Shown here piece by piece: positions 16,973 to 24,162 of a DNA stretch of 64,000 bases (position 1 is its first letter; each line of letters opens with the position of its first letter). The notes under the pieces are model-generated. The model saw nothing but the letters and a program-made list of their open reading frames with translations, did not search any database and was not told the origin of the DNA. The position numbers and the translations under genes are program-made. The stretch comes from Serinicoccus chungangensis (GTDB taxonomy: Bacteria > Actinomycetota > Actinomycetes > Actinomycetales > Dermatophilaceae): contig NZ_CP040887.1 in NCBI RefSeq assembly GCF_006337125.1, forward strand, positions 62,001 to 126,000, read 5' to 3'.

Positions 16973-17287
16973 TCAGCGCGGTCCCATGCGCTGCCAGCGC
17001 ACCTGCCAGGCCGTCGACGGCACCCGTTCCGGCTGCCCGGAGATGACCCGGTCGAAGTCGTCCAGCGCTGCTGGTCCGGCGTCGTTGAGCTTGCTGCGGT
17101 AGGTGTCCAGCTCGCCGGAGAAGTCCTCGCCCATGGGGCCCTGCCAGGCCCCGGCGTCCATGGCGCGCCGCGCCGCGCGGAGGGCGTCCTCCAGGCGCGC
17201 CGCCGGGCTCACGCACGTCGCCCGCGCGCTGCGCACGGCGTCCTTGTAGGTGTTGTTCACCATGACGACCTCGTCGTCCCCCGCCAT
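16973..17287 (-). CDS. WXG100-like small helical protein
   Basis: A 104-aa protein, mostly helical, with a WQG turn at about residues 48-50 between two predicted helices, as in WXG100/ESAT-6-like proteins. It directly precedes the toxin gene with a 7-base gap, and such proteins act as partners or chaperones for type VII export of LXG/WXG toxins. The Arg-rich C-terminus (WQVRWQRMGPR) extends beyond a minimal WXG100 domain. GGAGAGGTGGGG lies just before the ATG at 17287. It is the first gene of the toxin operon. Confidence 0.65.
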   Translation of the reverse strand: MAGDDEVVMVNNTYKDAVRSARATCVSPAARLEDALRAARRAMDAGAWQGPMGEDFSGELDTYRSKLNDAGPAALDDFDRVISGQPERVPSTAWQVRWQRMGPR

Positions 17288-17419
17288 CGCCCCACCTCTC
17301 CTCGCGCAGCAGAGGACACGTTAGCAGCGGTGCCCGACCTGCAGGGGGCGTCGGACGGCACCTCCACTCCCGGGGCGGGGTCGGCCCGCCGTGCTCAGGC
17401 CGCCCGGACGGGCGTCAGG

Positions 17420-17833
17420 TCAGCGCGGTTCGAGGACGACCACCGGGATGACCCGGTCGGTCTTGGACTGGTAGCCGGCGAAGCGCTCCTGCACCGCGAC
17501 GAAGCGGGCGTAGATCTCCGCGCGCTCCTCCGGCCGCGCCTCGCGCGCCCGCACCGGGATCGGGCGCTTCCGGACGTGGATGGTGACGTCGGGGTGGGCC
17601 CGGAGGTTGTGCAGCCAGGCCGGATGACGGTCGGCGCCGTTCGCCGACGCGGCGACGGCATACCCCTCACCGTGCCGGACGAACATCAGCGGGGTCTCCC
17701 GCGCGGTCCCGGTCCTCGCGCCGACGTGGTCCAGGACGAGCACGGCACCGTCCTGCTCGCCGGCGCCGAGTCGTCCGGTCGCCTTGAGGAGCTTGGCGTG
17801 CAGGGTGGTCCCCAGGCGCATGAGCGTCGACAT
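17420..17833 (-). CDS. Deazaflavin (F420)-dependent nitroreductase family protein
   Basis: A 137-aa split beta-barrel protein of the DDN/nitroreductase family that uses F420H2. The family pattern is visible in VLVLDHVGARTGTARETPLMFV, the HPAWLHNLRAHPDVTIHV segment and the C-terminal RVIPVVVLEPR. Members reduce quinones, nitro-compounds or other electrophiles; no substrate is indicated. The ATG at 17833 lies one base after the stop of the GNAT gene, so the two are probably co-transcribed. Confidence 0.85.
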   Translation of the reverse strand: MSTLMRLGTTLHAKLLKATGRLGAGEQDGAVLVLDHVGARTGTARETPLMFVRHGEGYAVAASANGADRHPAWLHNLRAHPDVTIHVRKRPIPVRAREARPEERAEIYARFVAVQERFAGYQSKTDRVIPVVVLEPR

Positions 17834-17834
17834 G

Positions 17835-18134
17835 TCAGTCCTTCCTGCCGGAGTAGAGCAGGTCCGCGTAGTCGGGGTGCCGGTCGATCCAGGCCTTGAT
17901 GAACGGGCAGATCGGCAGCACCGTCCGGGTCCCCTGGTCGCGCACGTCGTCCAGGGCCCACCGCGCCAGGGCGCTGCCCACCCCCTGGCCCTCGGCGGCC
18001 GGCTCCACCTCGGTGTGCGTGAAGACCACGAGGATGTCGGTGAGCTGGTACTCGGCGAAACCCACGAGGGCGCCGTCGAGGTGCGCCTCGTACCGCGTCA
18101 GGTCGTCGTTCCGGGTCACCTGGACTTCGGCCAT
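17835..18134 (-). CDS. Small GNAT-family N-acetyltransferase
   Basis: A 99-aa minimal GCN5-like acetyltransferase of the YjdJ/Gtt1 type. The acetyl-CoA-binding segment is EVEPAAEGQGVGSALARWAL, which follows two strands (LVGFAEYQL, ILVVFTHTEV), and the C-terminus carries LPICPFIKAWIDRHP, typical of this short family. The acceptor is unknown. I started at the ATG at 18134, where family similarity begins and GAGAGG lies upstream. It is followed at one base by the F420-type reductase. Confidence 0.87.
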   Translation of the reverse strand: MAEVQVTRNDDLTRYEAHLDGALVGFAEYQLTDILVVFTHTEVEPAAEGQGVGSALARWALDDVRDQGTRTVLPICPFIKAWIDRHPDYADLLYSGRKD

Positions 18135-18279
18135 GCCCCCAGCCTCTCGCGACCGCGGCCCGACGTCCACACGGCCACCGCGCGCGACACGCCGCACGGG
18201 CCTCGTCCAGGCCGTCGGCGACGGGTGACGTGGGCGCAAACCCTGCGGTGCGTCGGACGCCTGTGCTTGCATGTCCCCC

Positions 18280-19329
18280 ATGTCAACGACGACACGGACC
18301 CTCCTGGCCTCGACCTGCACCCTCGCCCTGGGCGCCACCCTCGCCGCCGCACCCGCGCAGGCGGCGAGCGGCGACGGTGACTACGTCGCCCTGGGCGACA
18401 GCTTCTCCGCCGGGACGGGCACCTACGCCCGGACCGACGCCTGCTACCGCTCGCCCTACGGCTACCCCGCGCTCATCGCCGGTCAGCAGGGCCTCGCCCT
18501 GGACTACCAGGCCTGCTCGGGGGCTAACACGACCGACGTGCTGGCCGACCAGCTCGGCACCCTCGACGCGCACACCGCCCGCGTGTCCATGACGATCGGC
18601 GGCAACGACGTCGGGTTCGCCGACGTGCTGACCGAGTGCGCCCTGCCCGGGTGGATCAGCGACTGCGACGGCGAGATCGACGACAGCCTGACCACCCTGC
18701 GGACGGTGCTGCCCGGCCGCCTCGACCAGGTCTACGGCGAGATCGCCGGGCGGGCACCCGACGCCGAGGTGGCGGTCGCCGGCTACCCCTACCTCTTCAA
18801 CGGCCAGGACTGCTCCTGGGCCACCTTCTTCTCCGGCCGGGAGATGGCGCGGCTCAACGCCGGGACCGCCGAGCTGGACCGGCTCATCGACGCCCGCTCG
18901 TCCGCCGCCGGCTTCACCTACGTCGAGGTCCGGGACGACTTCGCCGGGCACGCCGTCTGCGACCGTCAGGCCTGGATCAACAACCTGACCCTGCCGATCG
19001 ACGAGTCCTTCCACCCCAACCGGGCGGGCAACCGGGCCTACGCCTCGGCGGTCGCCCCCGCCCTGGGCCTCGCCTCGGTCGCGGCCCGCAGCCTGCCGGA
19101 GCCGCAGGCGCAGCCCGCGCCCGCGCCGAGCATCCGGTCGCAGGCCTCCGCGGTGCTCGGCATGGACCTGGCCAGCGCCGAGCACCTCCGCGAGGCGCGC
19201 GCGGCCGGCCTCAACCCTGGCGAGGTCAGGAAGGCGGTCGCCAAGCTGCGCAGCGGCGACGAGCGGGTCGTCCGGGAGGGGCTGCGGGAGCTGCAGGAGC
19301 TGGACGCCCGGCTCGCCTCCCGCGGCTGA
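18280..19329 (+). CDS. Secreted SGNH/GDSL-type esterase
   Basis: A 349-aa exported lipase/esterase. The signal peptide (about residues 1-29, ending APAQAA) is followed by an SGNH hydrolase domain: GDSFSAG with the catalytic Ser, SGAN for the oxyanion Gly, GGNDVGF for the Asn, and DESFHPN for the catalytic Asp/His pair. Paired cysteines fit a secreted enzyme. After about residue 265 a Pro-rich linker leads to a helical C-terminal extension (AEHLREARAAGLNPGEVRK) not needed for catalysis. Two in-frame ATGs exist (18271 and 18280); I chose 18280 because TTGCAT lies 7 nt upstream, matching the leaderless spacing seen elsewhere. Confidence 0.88.
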   Translation: MSTTTRTLLASTCTLALGATLAAAPAQAASGDGDYVALGDSFSAGTGTYARTDACYRSPYGYPALIAGQQGLALDYQACSGANTTDVLADQLGTLDAHTARVSMTIGGNDVGFADVLTECALPGWISDCDGEIDDSLTTLRTVLPGRLDQVYGEIAGRAPDAEVAVAGYPYLFNGQDCSWATFFSGREMARLNAGTAELDRLIDARSSAAGFTYVEVRDDFAGHAVCDRQAWINNLTLPIDESFHPNRAGNRAYASAVAPALGLASVAARSLPEPQAQPAPAPSIRSQASAVLGMDLASAEHLREARAAGLNPGEVRKAVAKLRSGDERVVREGLRELQELDARLASRG

Positions 19330-19389
19330 CCGCGCCGCCTCCCGGCGGTCGCCCGGCGGGGCGGCGGGGTCCGCTGCCATGCTGGCCCC

Positions 19390-19770
19390 ATGCGCAACGT
19401 GCTCGGCTCCCCGCTCGAGGAGTGCGGTCTCGACCCGGTCACCGGCTTCACCCGGTCCGGCTGCTGCGAGGTGACCCCGGAGGACGTCGGGGTCCACGGG
19501 GTCTGCGCGGTCATGACCGAGGAGTTCCTGGCCCACGAGTTCTCGGTGGGCAACGACCTGCTCACGCCGCGGCCCTCCTGGGGCTTCCCCGGCCTGCGCC
19601 CCGGCGACCGCTGGTGCGTCGTGGCCGTGCGCTGGCTCCAGGCCCACCAGGACGGCCGCGCCGCACCGGTCGTGCTCGCCAGCACCCACGAGCAGGTGCT
19701 CGAGGTCGTCCCCCTCGACCTGCTGCGACGGTATGCCGTCGACGTCCCCGACGACCTGTCCGGGCTGTGA
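19390..19770 (+). CDS. DUF2237 family protein
   Basis: A 126-aa protein that matches DUF2237 over its whole length: NVLGSPLEECGLDPVTGF, GCCEVTPEDVGVHGVCAVMT, GNDLLTPRPSWGFPGLRPG and the final LEVVPLDLLRRYAVD. The family is common in bacteria and has conserved cysteines, but no function is established. CATGCT ends six bases before the ATG, a weak version of the leaderless -10. It converges on the next gene with three bases between stops. Confidence 0.88.
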   Translation: MRNVLGSPLEECGLDPVTGFTRSGCCEVTPEDVGVHGVCAVMTEEFLAHEFSVGNDLLTPRPSWGFPGLRPGDRWCVVAVRWLQAHQDGRAAPVVLASTHEQVLEVVPLDLLRRYAVDVPDDLSGL

Positions 19771-19773
19771 GGC

Positions 19774-20514
19774 TCAGCCGGTGGTCGGGGTCTCCCGCGC
19801 CGGGCGCTGCGACACCCCCACGAGGAGGGCTCCACCGAGCAGGTCGAGGACGCCGATGACCAGCAGGAGGATGGTGAGGGCACCGGAGTCCCCGGAGCCC
19901 AGCCGCTGGATGGCCAGGACGGTGATGACGATCCCGAGGATGAGGTAGATCCAGCCGCGTCGCCGCAGGTTGGTCGGGCTCCTGCGGCCCAGGTCCGCGG
20001 CCGACGGCCCTCCTGGTCCACCCGCCTCGGCGGTGTCGGCGGCGGGCGCACCAGTCGTCTCGGACGTCCCGGCGGGACCGGTCCCACCCGGGGCTGCTGC
20101 GACGGTGCCGTCGAAGGTCTCGCCGCGGTGGTGGTCGTAGGCGTCGTACCCGGTCTCCTGCACCACGGCGTCGACCGCCCCCCGCACCTGCGCGTGCAGC
20201 CTCTCGGCGTCTCCTGGCGCACCGTCGGGGGCGGTCACCGACGCCGAGCGGTCGAAGAGGTCCACCTGCAGCCCGGTGTCGAGGGCCCTGAGCTCGCCGT
20301 AGACGTCGCCGCCCGTCTCCTCCGCCACCCAGGTCTCGACCTCCCCGTCGACCACCTCGCGCAGGCGGGCCTCGATGCGGCGGAAGGTCTCGACGCCGGT
20401 GGCGAGCGCCTGCTCGTCCGCCTCGACCTCGGTGTCCTCGGCGTCGGCGGCGGCGAGCGCGTCCTCCCACTCCTGTCCGGGACGTCGCGGGCACAACGTG
20501 ATGTCGTAGCTCAT
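19774..20514 (-). CDS. Hypothetical protein with C-terminal membrane hairpin
   Basis: A 246-aa protein I do not recognise. The N-terminal 140 residues are soluble and acidic (start MSYDITLCPRRPGQEWEDAL) and resemble small cytoplasmic proteins of unknown function. A Gly/Pro/Thr/Ala-rich linker (about 140-180) leads to two transmembrane helices near the C-terminus (about 190-235: WIYLILGIVITVLAI and LTILLLVIGVLDLLGGALLVG). The start is set at the first methionine of the conserved-looking segment; the frame is open upstream. It is a single-gene unit on the reverse strand. Confidence 0.7.
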   Translation of the reverse strand: MSYDITLCPRRPGQEWEDALAAADAEDTEVEADEQALATGVETFRRIEARLREVVDGEVETWVAEETGGDVYGELRALDTGLQVDLFDRSASVTAPDGAPGDAERLHAQVRGAVDAVVQETGYDAYDHHRGETFDGTVAAAPGGTGPAGTSETTGAPAADTAEAGGPGGPSAADLGRRSPTNLRRRGWIYLILGIVITVLAIQRLGSGDSGALTILLLVIGVLDLLGGALLVGVSQRPARETPTTG

Positions 20515-20679
20515 GGACCCATCTTGCCCTGTGCTCCTGCTGCGCAGCGCCAGCCCGCCACCACGTCCTGCGTATTTCACCACCATGACCATTCCTATTG
20601 CTGCCGAGCCCGCACTCAGAATGCTGGTGAAGAATTAGGGAATGACGATCGACACATACTTTGATCAGGCACGATGATG

Positions 20680-20708
20680 TTGTGGCACGTCCGCCGGACT
20701 TCTATTCT
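20680..20708 (+). promoter_or_regulatory. Promoter of the DUF1540 gene
   Basis: TTGTGG (20680-20685) and TATTCT (20703-20708) are spaced 17 bases, within a stretch visibly richer in A and T than the rest of the window. The predicted 5' UTR of about 37 bases carries GAGGAGAGG before the ATG. Confidence 0.5.
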
Positions 20709-20751
20709 CGGGACAGTTCTGCTGTTCAGACCCGAGGAGAGGACGACCACC

Positions 20752-21027
20752 ATGGCCACCATGACCGCCATCAGTTCCTGTGCCGCCACCAGCTGCGCCT
20801 ACAACAAGGGCGGCTGCAGCGCCGAGGCCGTGACCATCGGCGGGGACGGGGCCTCCTGCGGGACGTTCGTGGAGCTCGACGTGCGCGGCGGCCTGCCCGT
20901 CGCCGAGGGGCACGTGGGGGCCTGCCAGCGTCTGGAGTGCGCCCACAACGCGGACCTCCTGTGCACCGCCGACGCCATCACCGTGGGCGGCGACACGGCT
21001 CGCTGCCTGAGCTACACCGCCGGCTGA
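20752..21027 (+). CDS. Tandem DUF1540 cysteine-rich protein
   Basis: A 91-aa protein made of two DUF1540 repeats. Each has the pattern C-x(4)-C-x(6)-C followed by an AVTIGG or AITVGG turn and a final Cys: repeat 1 at about residues 8-38, repeat 2 at about 58-89. The cysteines suggest a bound metal, probably zinc; the function is unknown. GAGGAGAGG lies 10-18 bases upstream of the ATG at 20752. A longer in-frame start is not supported by family similarity. Its 3' end overlaps the convergent DUF2470 gene by 16 bases. Confidence 0.85.
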   Translation: MATMTAISSCAATSCAYNKGGCSAEAVTIGGDGASCGTFVELDVRGGLPVAEGHVGACQRLECAHNADLLCTADAITVGGDTARCLSYTAG

Positions 21028-21815
21028 GCGAGCCGGTCCACGGCCGCCGGGAGATCCTCGAGGCGGCGTACGGGCGCCCCGAACGGCACGAACACCGTCC
21101 GGGTGCTCCCGGCCCCGACGTCCAGCCACGTGCAGCCGGTGGCGTCGACATCGGCCAGCACCGTCTGCCCCACCACCGGCGACATCGAGGCCGGCGTCGG
21201 GTGGCCCGGACCGACGACCCCCGGCCGGGCACCCGAGACGACCTCGGCGACGATCCCGTGGATGCGTGCGCACCCCAGGACCTCGACGGCGTCACGGCAC
21301 ACCCACTCCTGGTCGCGGGAGGGGAAGCACGGCGGGCCGGCCACGTCGGCGAAGGACATCGGCGTCACCCCCGCCTGGTCGTGCAGCAGCAGGCGGTCGA
21401 GGCAGAGCAGGGCCACCTGCGCACCCGAGCCCGCCGACCAGTCCACCTCGGGCGGCAGCAACCCCAGGCCGCTCATGGCCCCGGTCTCACTTTCGTCCAT
21501 GAGGCGCAGGTGAGCCAGGGCGTGCAGGCTGGCCACCGAGACCCGGGTGCGGGGGTCGGCCCCGTGCTGGTCGATGCGGAGCCGGACCTCCCGGCGCGCG
21601 TCCGCCGGGTCCAGGGTCCCGGCCGGCAGGGCCACCACCGGCACGTCCGCCGCGGTGAGGCCGTGGGCGAGAGCGTGCAGGGGCCGGTCCGGGTCCTCCC
21701 GGTAGGCGACGACGGACGCCCGCCCGACACCGTGCAGCAGGCGAGCCGCCGTCGACCGGGCGGTCCCCTCACGCAGCCGCTCGGCCACCGTCGGGGTGGG
21801 CTGGGGTGACGTCAT
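21012..21815 (-). CDS. DUF2470-domain protein, probable heme/iron-related
   Basis: A 267-aa protein. Its C-terminal third (from about residue 165: QEWVCRDAVEVLGCARIHG to FVPFGAPV) fits DUF2470, the domain found at the end of HugZ-type heme-utilisation proteins, and the N-terminal part (TVAERLREGTARS) resembles the stand-alone actinobacterial forms. A role in heme or siderophore-iron metabolism is inferred, and is supported by an excellent DtxR/IdeR-type box three bases before the start codon. Transcription appears leaderless, with -10 TATCCT inside the box, so iron-loaded repressor would block initiation directly. Confidence 0.72.
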   Translation of the reverse strand: MTSPQPTPTVAERLREGTARSTAARLLHGVGRASVVAYREDPDRPLHALAHGLTAADVPVVALPAGTLDPADARREVRLRIDQHGADPRTRVSVASLHALAHLRLMDESETGAMSGLGLLPPEVDWSAGSGAQVALLCLDRLLLHDQAGVTPMSFADVAGPPCFPSRDQEWVCRDAVEVLGCARIHGIVAEVVSGARPGVVGPGHPTPASMSPVVGQTVLADVDATGCTWLDVGAGSTRTVFVPFGAPVRRLEDLPAAVDRLAQPAV

Positions 21816-21834
21816 GCAGGTAAGGATAACCTCA
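21816..21834 (-). promoter_or_regulatory. DtxR/IdeR iron box overlapping a leaderless promoter
   Basis: The core AGGTAAGGATAACCT (21818-21832) matches 13 of 15 positions of the AGGTTAGGCTAACCT iron-box core. On the reverse strand the -10 TATCCT (21823-21828) lies inside it and ends 7 nt before the ATG at 21815. Binding of an iron-loaded DtxR-type repressor would occlude the promoter. Confidence 0.75.
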
Positions 21835-21859
21835 CCTCTTTAGCGAAAAGCAAGTGCGC

Positions 21860-21874
21860 GCATACCTGCAGGTC
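21860..21874. repeat. 15-bp intergenic word shared with 56240-56254
   Basis: GCATACCTGCAGGTC occurs here and again at 56240-56254, both intergenic. It contains the perfect palindrome ACCTGCAGGT. It could be a shared regulator site or chance extension of the abundant GCATACC word. Confidence 0.4.
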
Positions 21875-21879
21875 GAGGC

Positions 21880-22905
21880 TCAGGCGGGCGCGTGGCGGAA
21901 GCGGACGAGGACCACGCCGTGGTCGGTGCTGCCGTCGGCGCGGTGGTCGGCGGTGTGCAGGTGGTCGTTGTCGATGGTCAGCCCGTCGAAGAGCCAGCGC
22001 CGGCGCCGCGAGTGGTCGTAGAACTGCTCCGACACCAGCACGTGGTCCAGCGACTCGCGCAGGTCCTGGAAGACGTGCGTGTAGTAGACGTCGCGGGTGT
22101 CGCGGTACTGCTGCAGCGTCTGGGCGGTGTAGAGCGCGTTGTCGCCCCCTCCCCGGGAGTCGCCGACGAGGTAGCGGGGTTGCTCGGTCAGCAGGTTGAG
22201 GGTGTTGGAGTGCTGGCCGTCGTTGAGGTCGCCGAGCACGATGACGGGGCTGACGGTGCCCTTGAGCTGGGCCGTCAGGACCACCCGCAGGGCGGCGGCC
22301 TCGGCGGTCCGGCGGATCGTGGACAGGGCCGACCCGATGGCGGTGGTATGCGGCTTGTACCGGTCGCGGTCGGCGTCGTACCACCCTTCACGCCAGACCT
22401 GCGTCGGTGCCTTGGACTTCAGGTGGCACACGTAGACGCTCGTGGCGGGCTCGTCCCGGCGCGGTGCGATGTCGAAGCGGAGCACGGGCCGGGAGAAACC
22501 GCGGATGCGCACCGACACGTCAGGGGTCTGCGGGTCCTCGCCTCCCGACTCCAGCCTCAGGTCCTCGGGGAAGTCCTCGATCCAGGTGGCGGTGCCGGGC
22601 ACGAGGAGGTCGCGCCGCACCAGCGCCGCACACACGATCCGGGCACCGGTCGCCGGACCGGCGAGCAGGGCGTACTCCTGCTCGAGCCCGGCCCGGGCGA
22701 GCACGTCGCGCAGGGCGTCGACGTGCCAGAGCTCCTGCAGCCCCACCACGTCGGGCGCGAGCCTGGCGACGACGCCGGCGGACCAGGCGACCTTGGCGGC
22801 GTACTCCTGCGGGCTCCAGCCGTCCTCGTCGCGGTACATCGGACCACCGGGCAGGTTGAGGTTGTAGAGGTTGAAGGTCGCCACGCTCAGCGTCGTACGG
22901 TCCAC
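21880..22905 (-). CDS. Endonuclease/exonuclease/phosphatase-fold hydrolase
   Basis: A 341-aa EEP-superfamily enzyme, predicted cytoplasmic (no signal peptide). Metal and catalytic residues are visible as ATFNLYNLN (Asn), LQELW (Glu), the Asp/Asn of VLGDLND, and the final STDHGVV (Asp-His). The family hydrolyses phosphodiester or phosphomonoester bonds in nucleic acids, sphingomyelin or inositol phosphates; I cannot tell which. The GTG at 22905 has GAGGAGGA just upstream, which fixes the start over the longer open frame. It reads toward the DUF2470 gene with the iron box between. Confidence 0.82.
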   Translation of the reverse strand: MDRTTLSVATFNLYNLNLPGGPMYRDEDGWSPQEYAAKVAWSAGVVARLAPDVVGLQELWHVDALRDVLARAGLEQEYALLAGPATGARIVCAALVRRDLLVPGTATWIEDFPEDLRLESGGEDPQTPDVSVRIRGFSRPVLRFDIAPRRDEPATSVYVCHLKSKAPTQVWREGWYDADRDRYKPHTTAIGSALSTIRRTAEAAALRVVLTAQLKGTVSPVIVLGDLNDGQHSNTLNLLTEQPRYLVGDSRGGGDNALYTAQTLQQYRDTRDVYYTHVFQDLRESLDHVLVSEQFYDHSRRRRWLFDGLTIDNDHLHTADHRADGSTDHGVVLVRFRHAPA

Positions 22906-23000
22906 CGCTGTCCTCCTCGGGTCGTGGCCACCGGGTACCACGCTCTCAGAGGGGAGCGGACCGCATCAGATACCTGCCCACCCGGCGCCGGACGGTGCCG

Positions 23001-24014
23001 TCACGCCGAGTCCCGAGCCACGACCTCGGTGGGCAGCAGGCGGCCCTCCGGCCCGGCGGGGATCCCGGCGAGCTGGTCCAGCACCAGCCGGGCGGCGGCC
23101 GCACCCAGGTCGCGGGCCGGCTGGCGCACCGTCGTGAGCGCGGGCCGGCAGCGGCGGGCCCAGCTGGAGTCGTCGAAGCCCACCAGCGCGACGTCGCCCG
23201 GGACCCGTCGTCCGCTGGCGAGCAGGGCCTCCAGGGCACCCGCGGCCACGGCGTCCGAGGTGGCGAAGACCCCGTCGACGTCGGGGGCGCGCTCGAGCAG
23301 CTCGCGCATGGCGTCCCGGCCGGCGGCGTACTCGTAGAGCGGCCGCTCCACGACCAGCGCCGGGTCGAAGGCCGGGCCGAGGGCCGAGCGGAAGCCGGCG
23401 AGGCGGTCCGAGCCCGAGTCACGGTCGAGACCGACCGCGATGATGCCGACACGGGACCGCCCCTGGTCGACGAGGAGCTGGGTCACCGCAGCCGCGGCGC
23501 CGGCGTTGTCGATGCCCACCCAGGGCATCTCGACCCCCTTTGGCGGCCGGCCGACCAGCGCCGTCGGGAGGGTGGTCCGCTGCAGGGCGTCCAGCAGGGC
23601 GTCGTGCTCGCGTGCGGAGACGACCACCGCACCGTCGACGAAGCCGCCGCGCAGGTAGCGCACGACGCGCTCGGTGTCGCGCTCGGAGTCGATGACCAGG
23701 CTGACGAGCTGCTGGTCGGCCGTCGAGAGCACCTCGTTGGCCCCCAGCAGGATGGCGCCGATGTTGGGGTCCTCGAGGAAGAGCTCGTGCGGCTCGTGGA
23801 CCACCAGCCCCACCGCGCCCGACCGGTTGAGGGCCAGGTTGCGCGCCGCCGTGTTGGGCACGTAGCCCACCGTGCGGACCGCCCGCTCGATGGCCTCACG
23901 GGCGTGGTCGGAGACGTAGCCCTCGCCGTTGAGCACGCGGCTCACGGTGCCCCGTGAGACACCGGCCGCGGCCGCGACATCGCGGATCGTCACGCGTCCG
24001 GCAGAGGGGGGCAT
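23001..24014 (-). CDS. LacI-family transcriptional repressor
   Basis: A 337-aa repressor. The helix-turn-helix and hinge occupy residues 6-60 (VTIRDVAAAAGVSRGTVSRVLNG), followed by a periplasmic-binding-like effector domain (about 65-335) with the typical LVVHEPHELF and DGVFATSDAVAAGALEAL segments. It is divergent from the beta-galactosidase operon, and the intergenic region holds two identical TCTGTG-N6-CACAG palindromes, so it most likely represses that operon until a galactoside binds. TAGGAT ends 7 nt before the ATG, giving a leaderless transcript. The frame is open upstream, but homology starts here. Confidence 0.92.
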   Translation of the reverse strand: MPPSAGRVTIRDVAAAAGVSRGTVSRVLNGEGYVSDHAREAIERAVRTVGYVPNTAARNLALNRSGAVGLVVHEPHELFLEDPNIGAILLGANEVLSTADQQLVSLVIDSERDTERVVRYLRGGFVDGAVVVSAREHDALLDALQRTTLPTALVGRPPKGVEMPWVGIDNAGAAAAVTQLLVDQGRSRVGIIAVGLDRDSGSDRLAGFRSALGPAFDPALVVERPLYEYAAGRDAMRELLERAPDVDGVFATSDAVAAGALEALLASGRRVPGDVALVGFDDSSWARRCRPALTTVRQPARDLGAAAARLVLDQLAGIPAGPEGRLLPTEVVARDSA

Positions 24015-24021
24015 GCTCCCG

Positions 24022-24027
24022 ATCCTA
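24022..24027 (-). promoter_or_regulatory. Leaderless -10 element of lacI
   Basis: On the reverse strand TAGGAT is followed by 7 nt and the ATG at 24014. Confidence 0.5.
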
Positions 24028-24036
24028 CCCAGGGGG

Positions 24037-24066
24037 TTGACAGCCGGCGGTGGTGACCGGCACGCT
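24037..24066 (+). promoter_or_regulatory. Promoter of the GH42 operon
   Basis: A consensus -35 TTGACA (24037-24042) is followed at 18 bases by CACGCT (24061-24066), a weak -10. The first LacI-type palindrome begins at the end of that hexamer and would cover the transcription start. Confidence 0.5.
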
Positions 24067-24083
24067 CTGTGCACGGTCACAGA
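24066..24083. promoter_or_regulatory. LacI-type operator O1
   Basis: TCTGTGCACGGTCACAGA is an inverted repeat (TCTGTG/CACAGA) with a central CG as in LacI-family operators. It overlaps the predicted transcription start of the GH42 operon. Confidence 0.75.
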
Positions 24084-24109
24084 ACCTTCGCCGCGTCCTT
24101 GGAGCTGGT

Positions 24110-24126
24110 TCTGTGCACGGTCACAG
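24110..24126. promoter_or_regulatory. LacI-type operator O2
   Basis: CTGTGCACGGTCACAG (24111-24126) is identical to the core of O1 and lies 44 bp downstream, about four helical turns, allowing two repressor dimers on one DNA face. Confidence 0.75.
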
Positions 24127-24162
24127 GCGACCGACCGGGTCGCCCTGCGCGAAGGAGCGACG

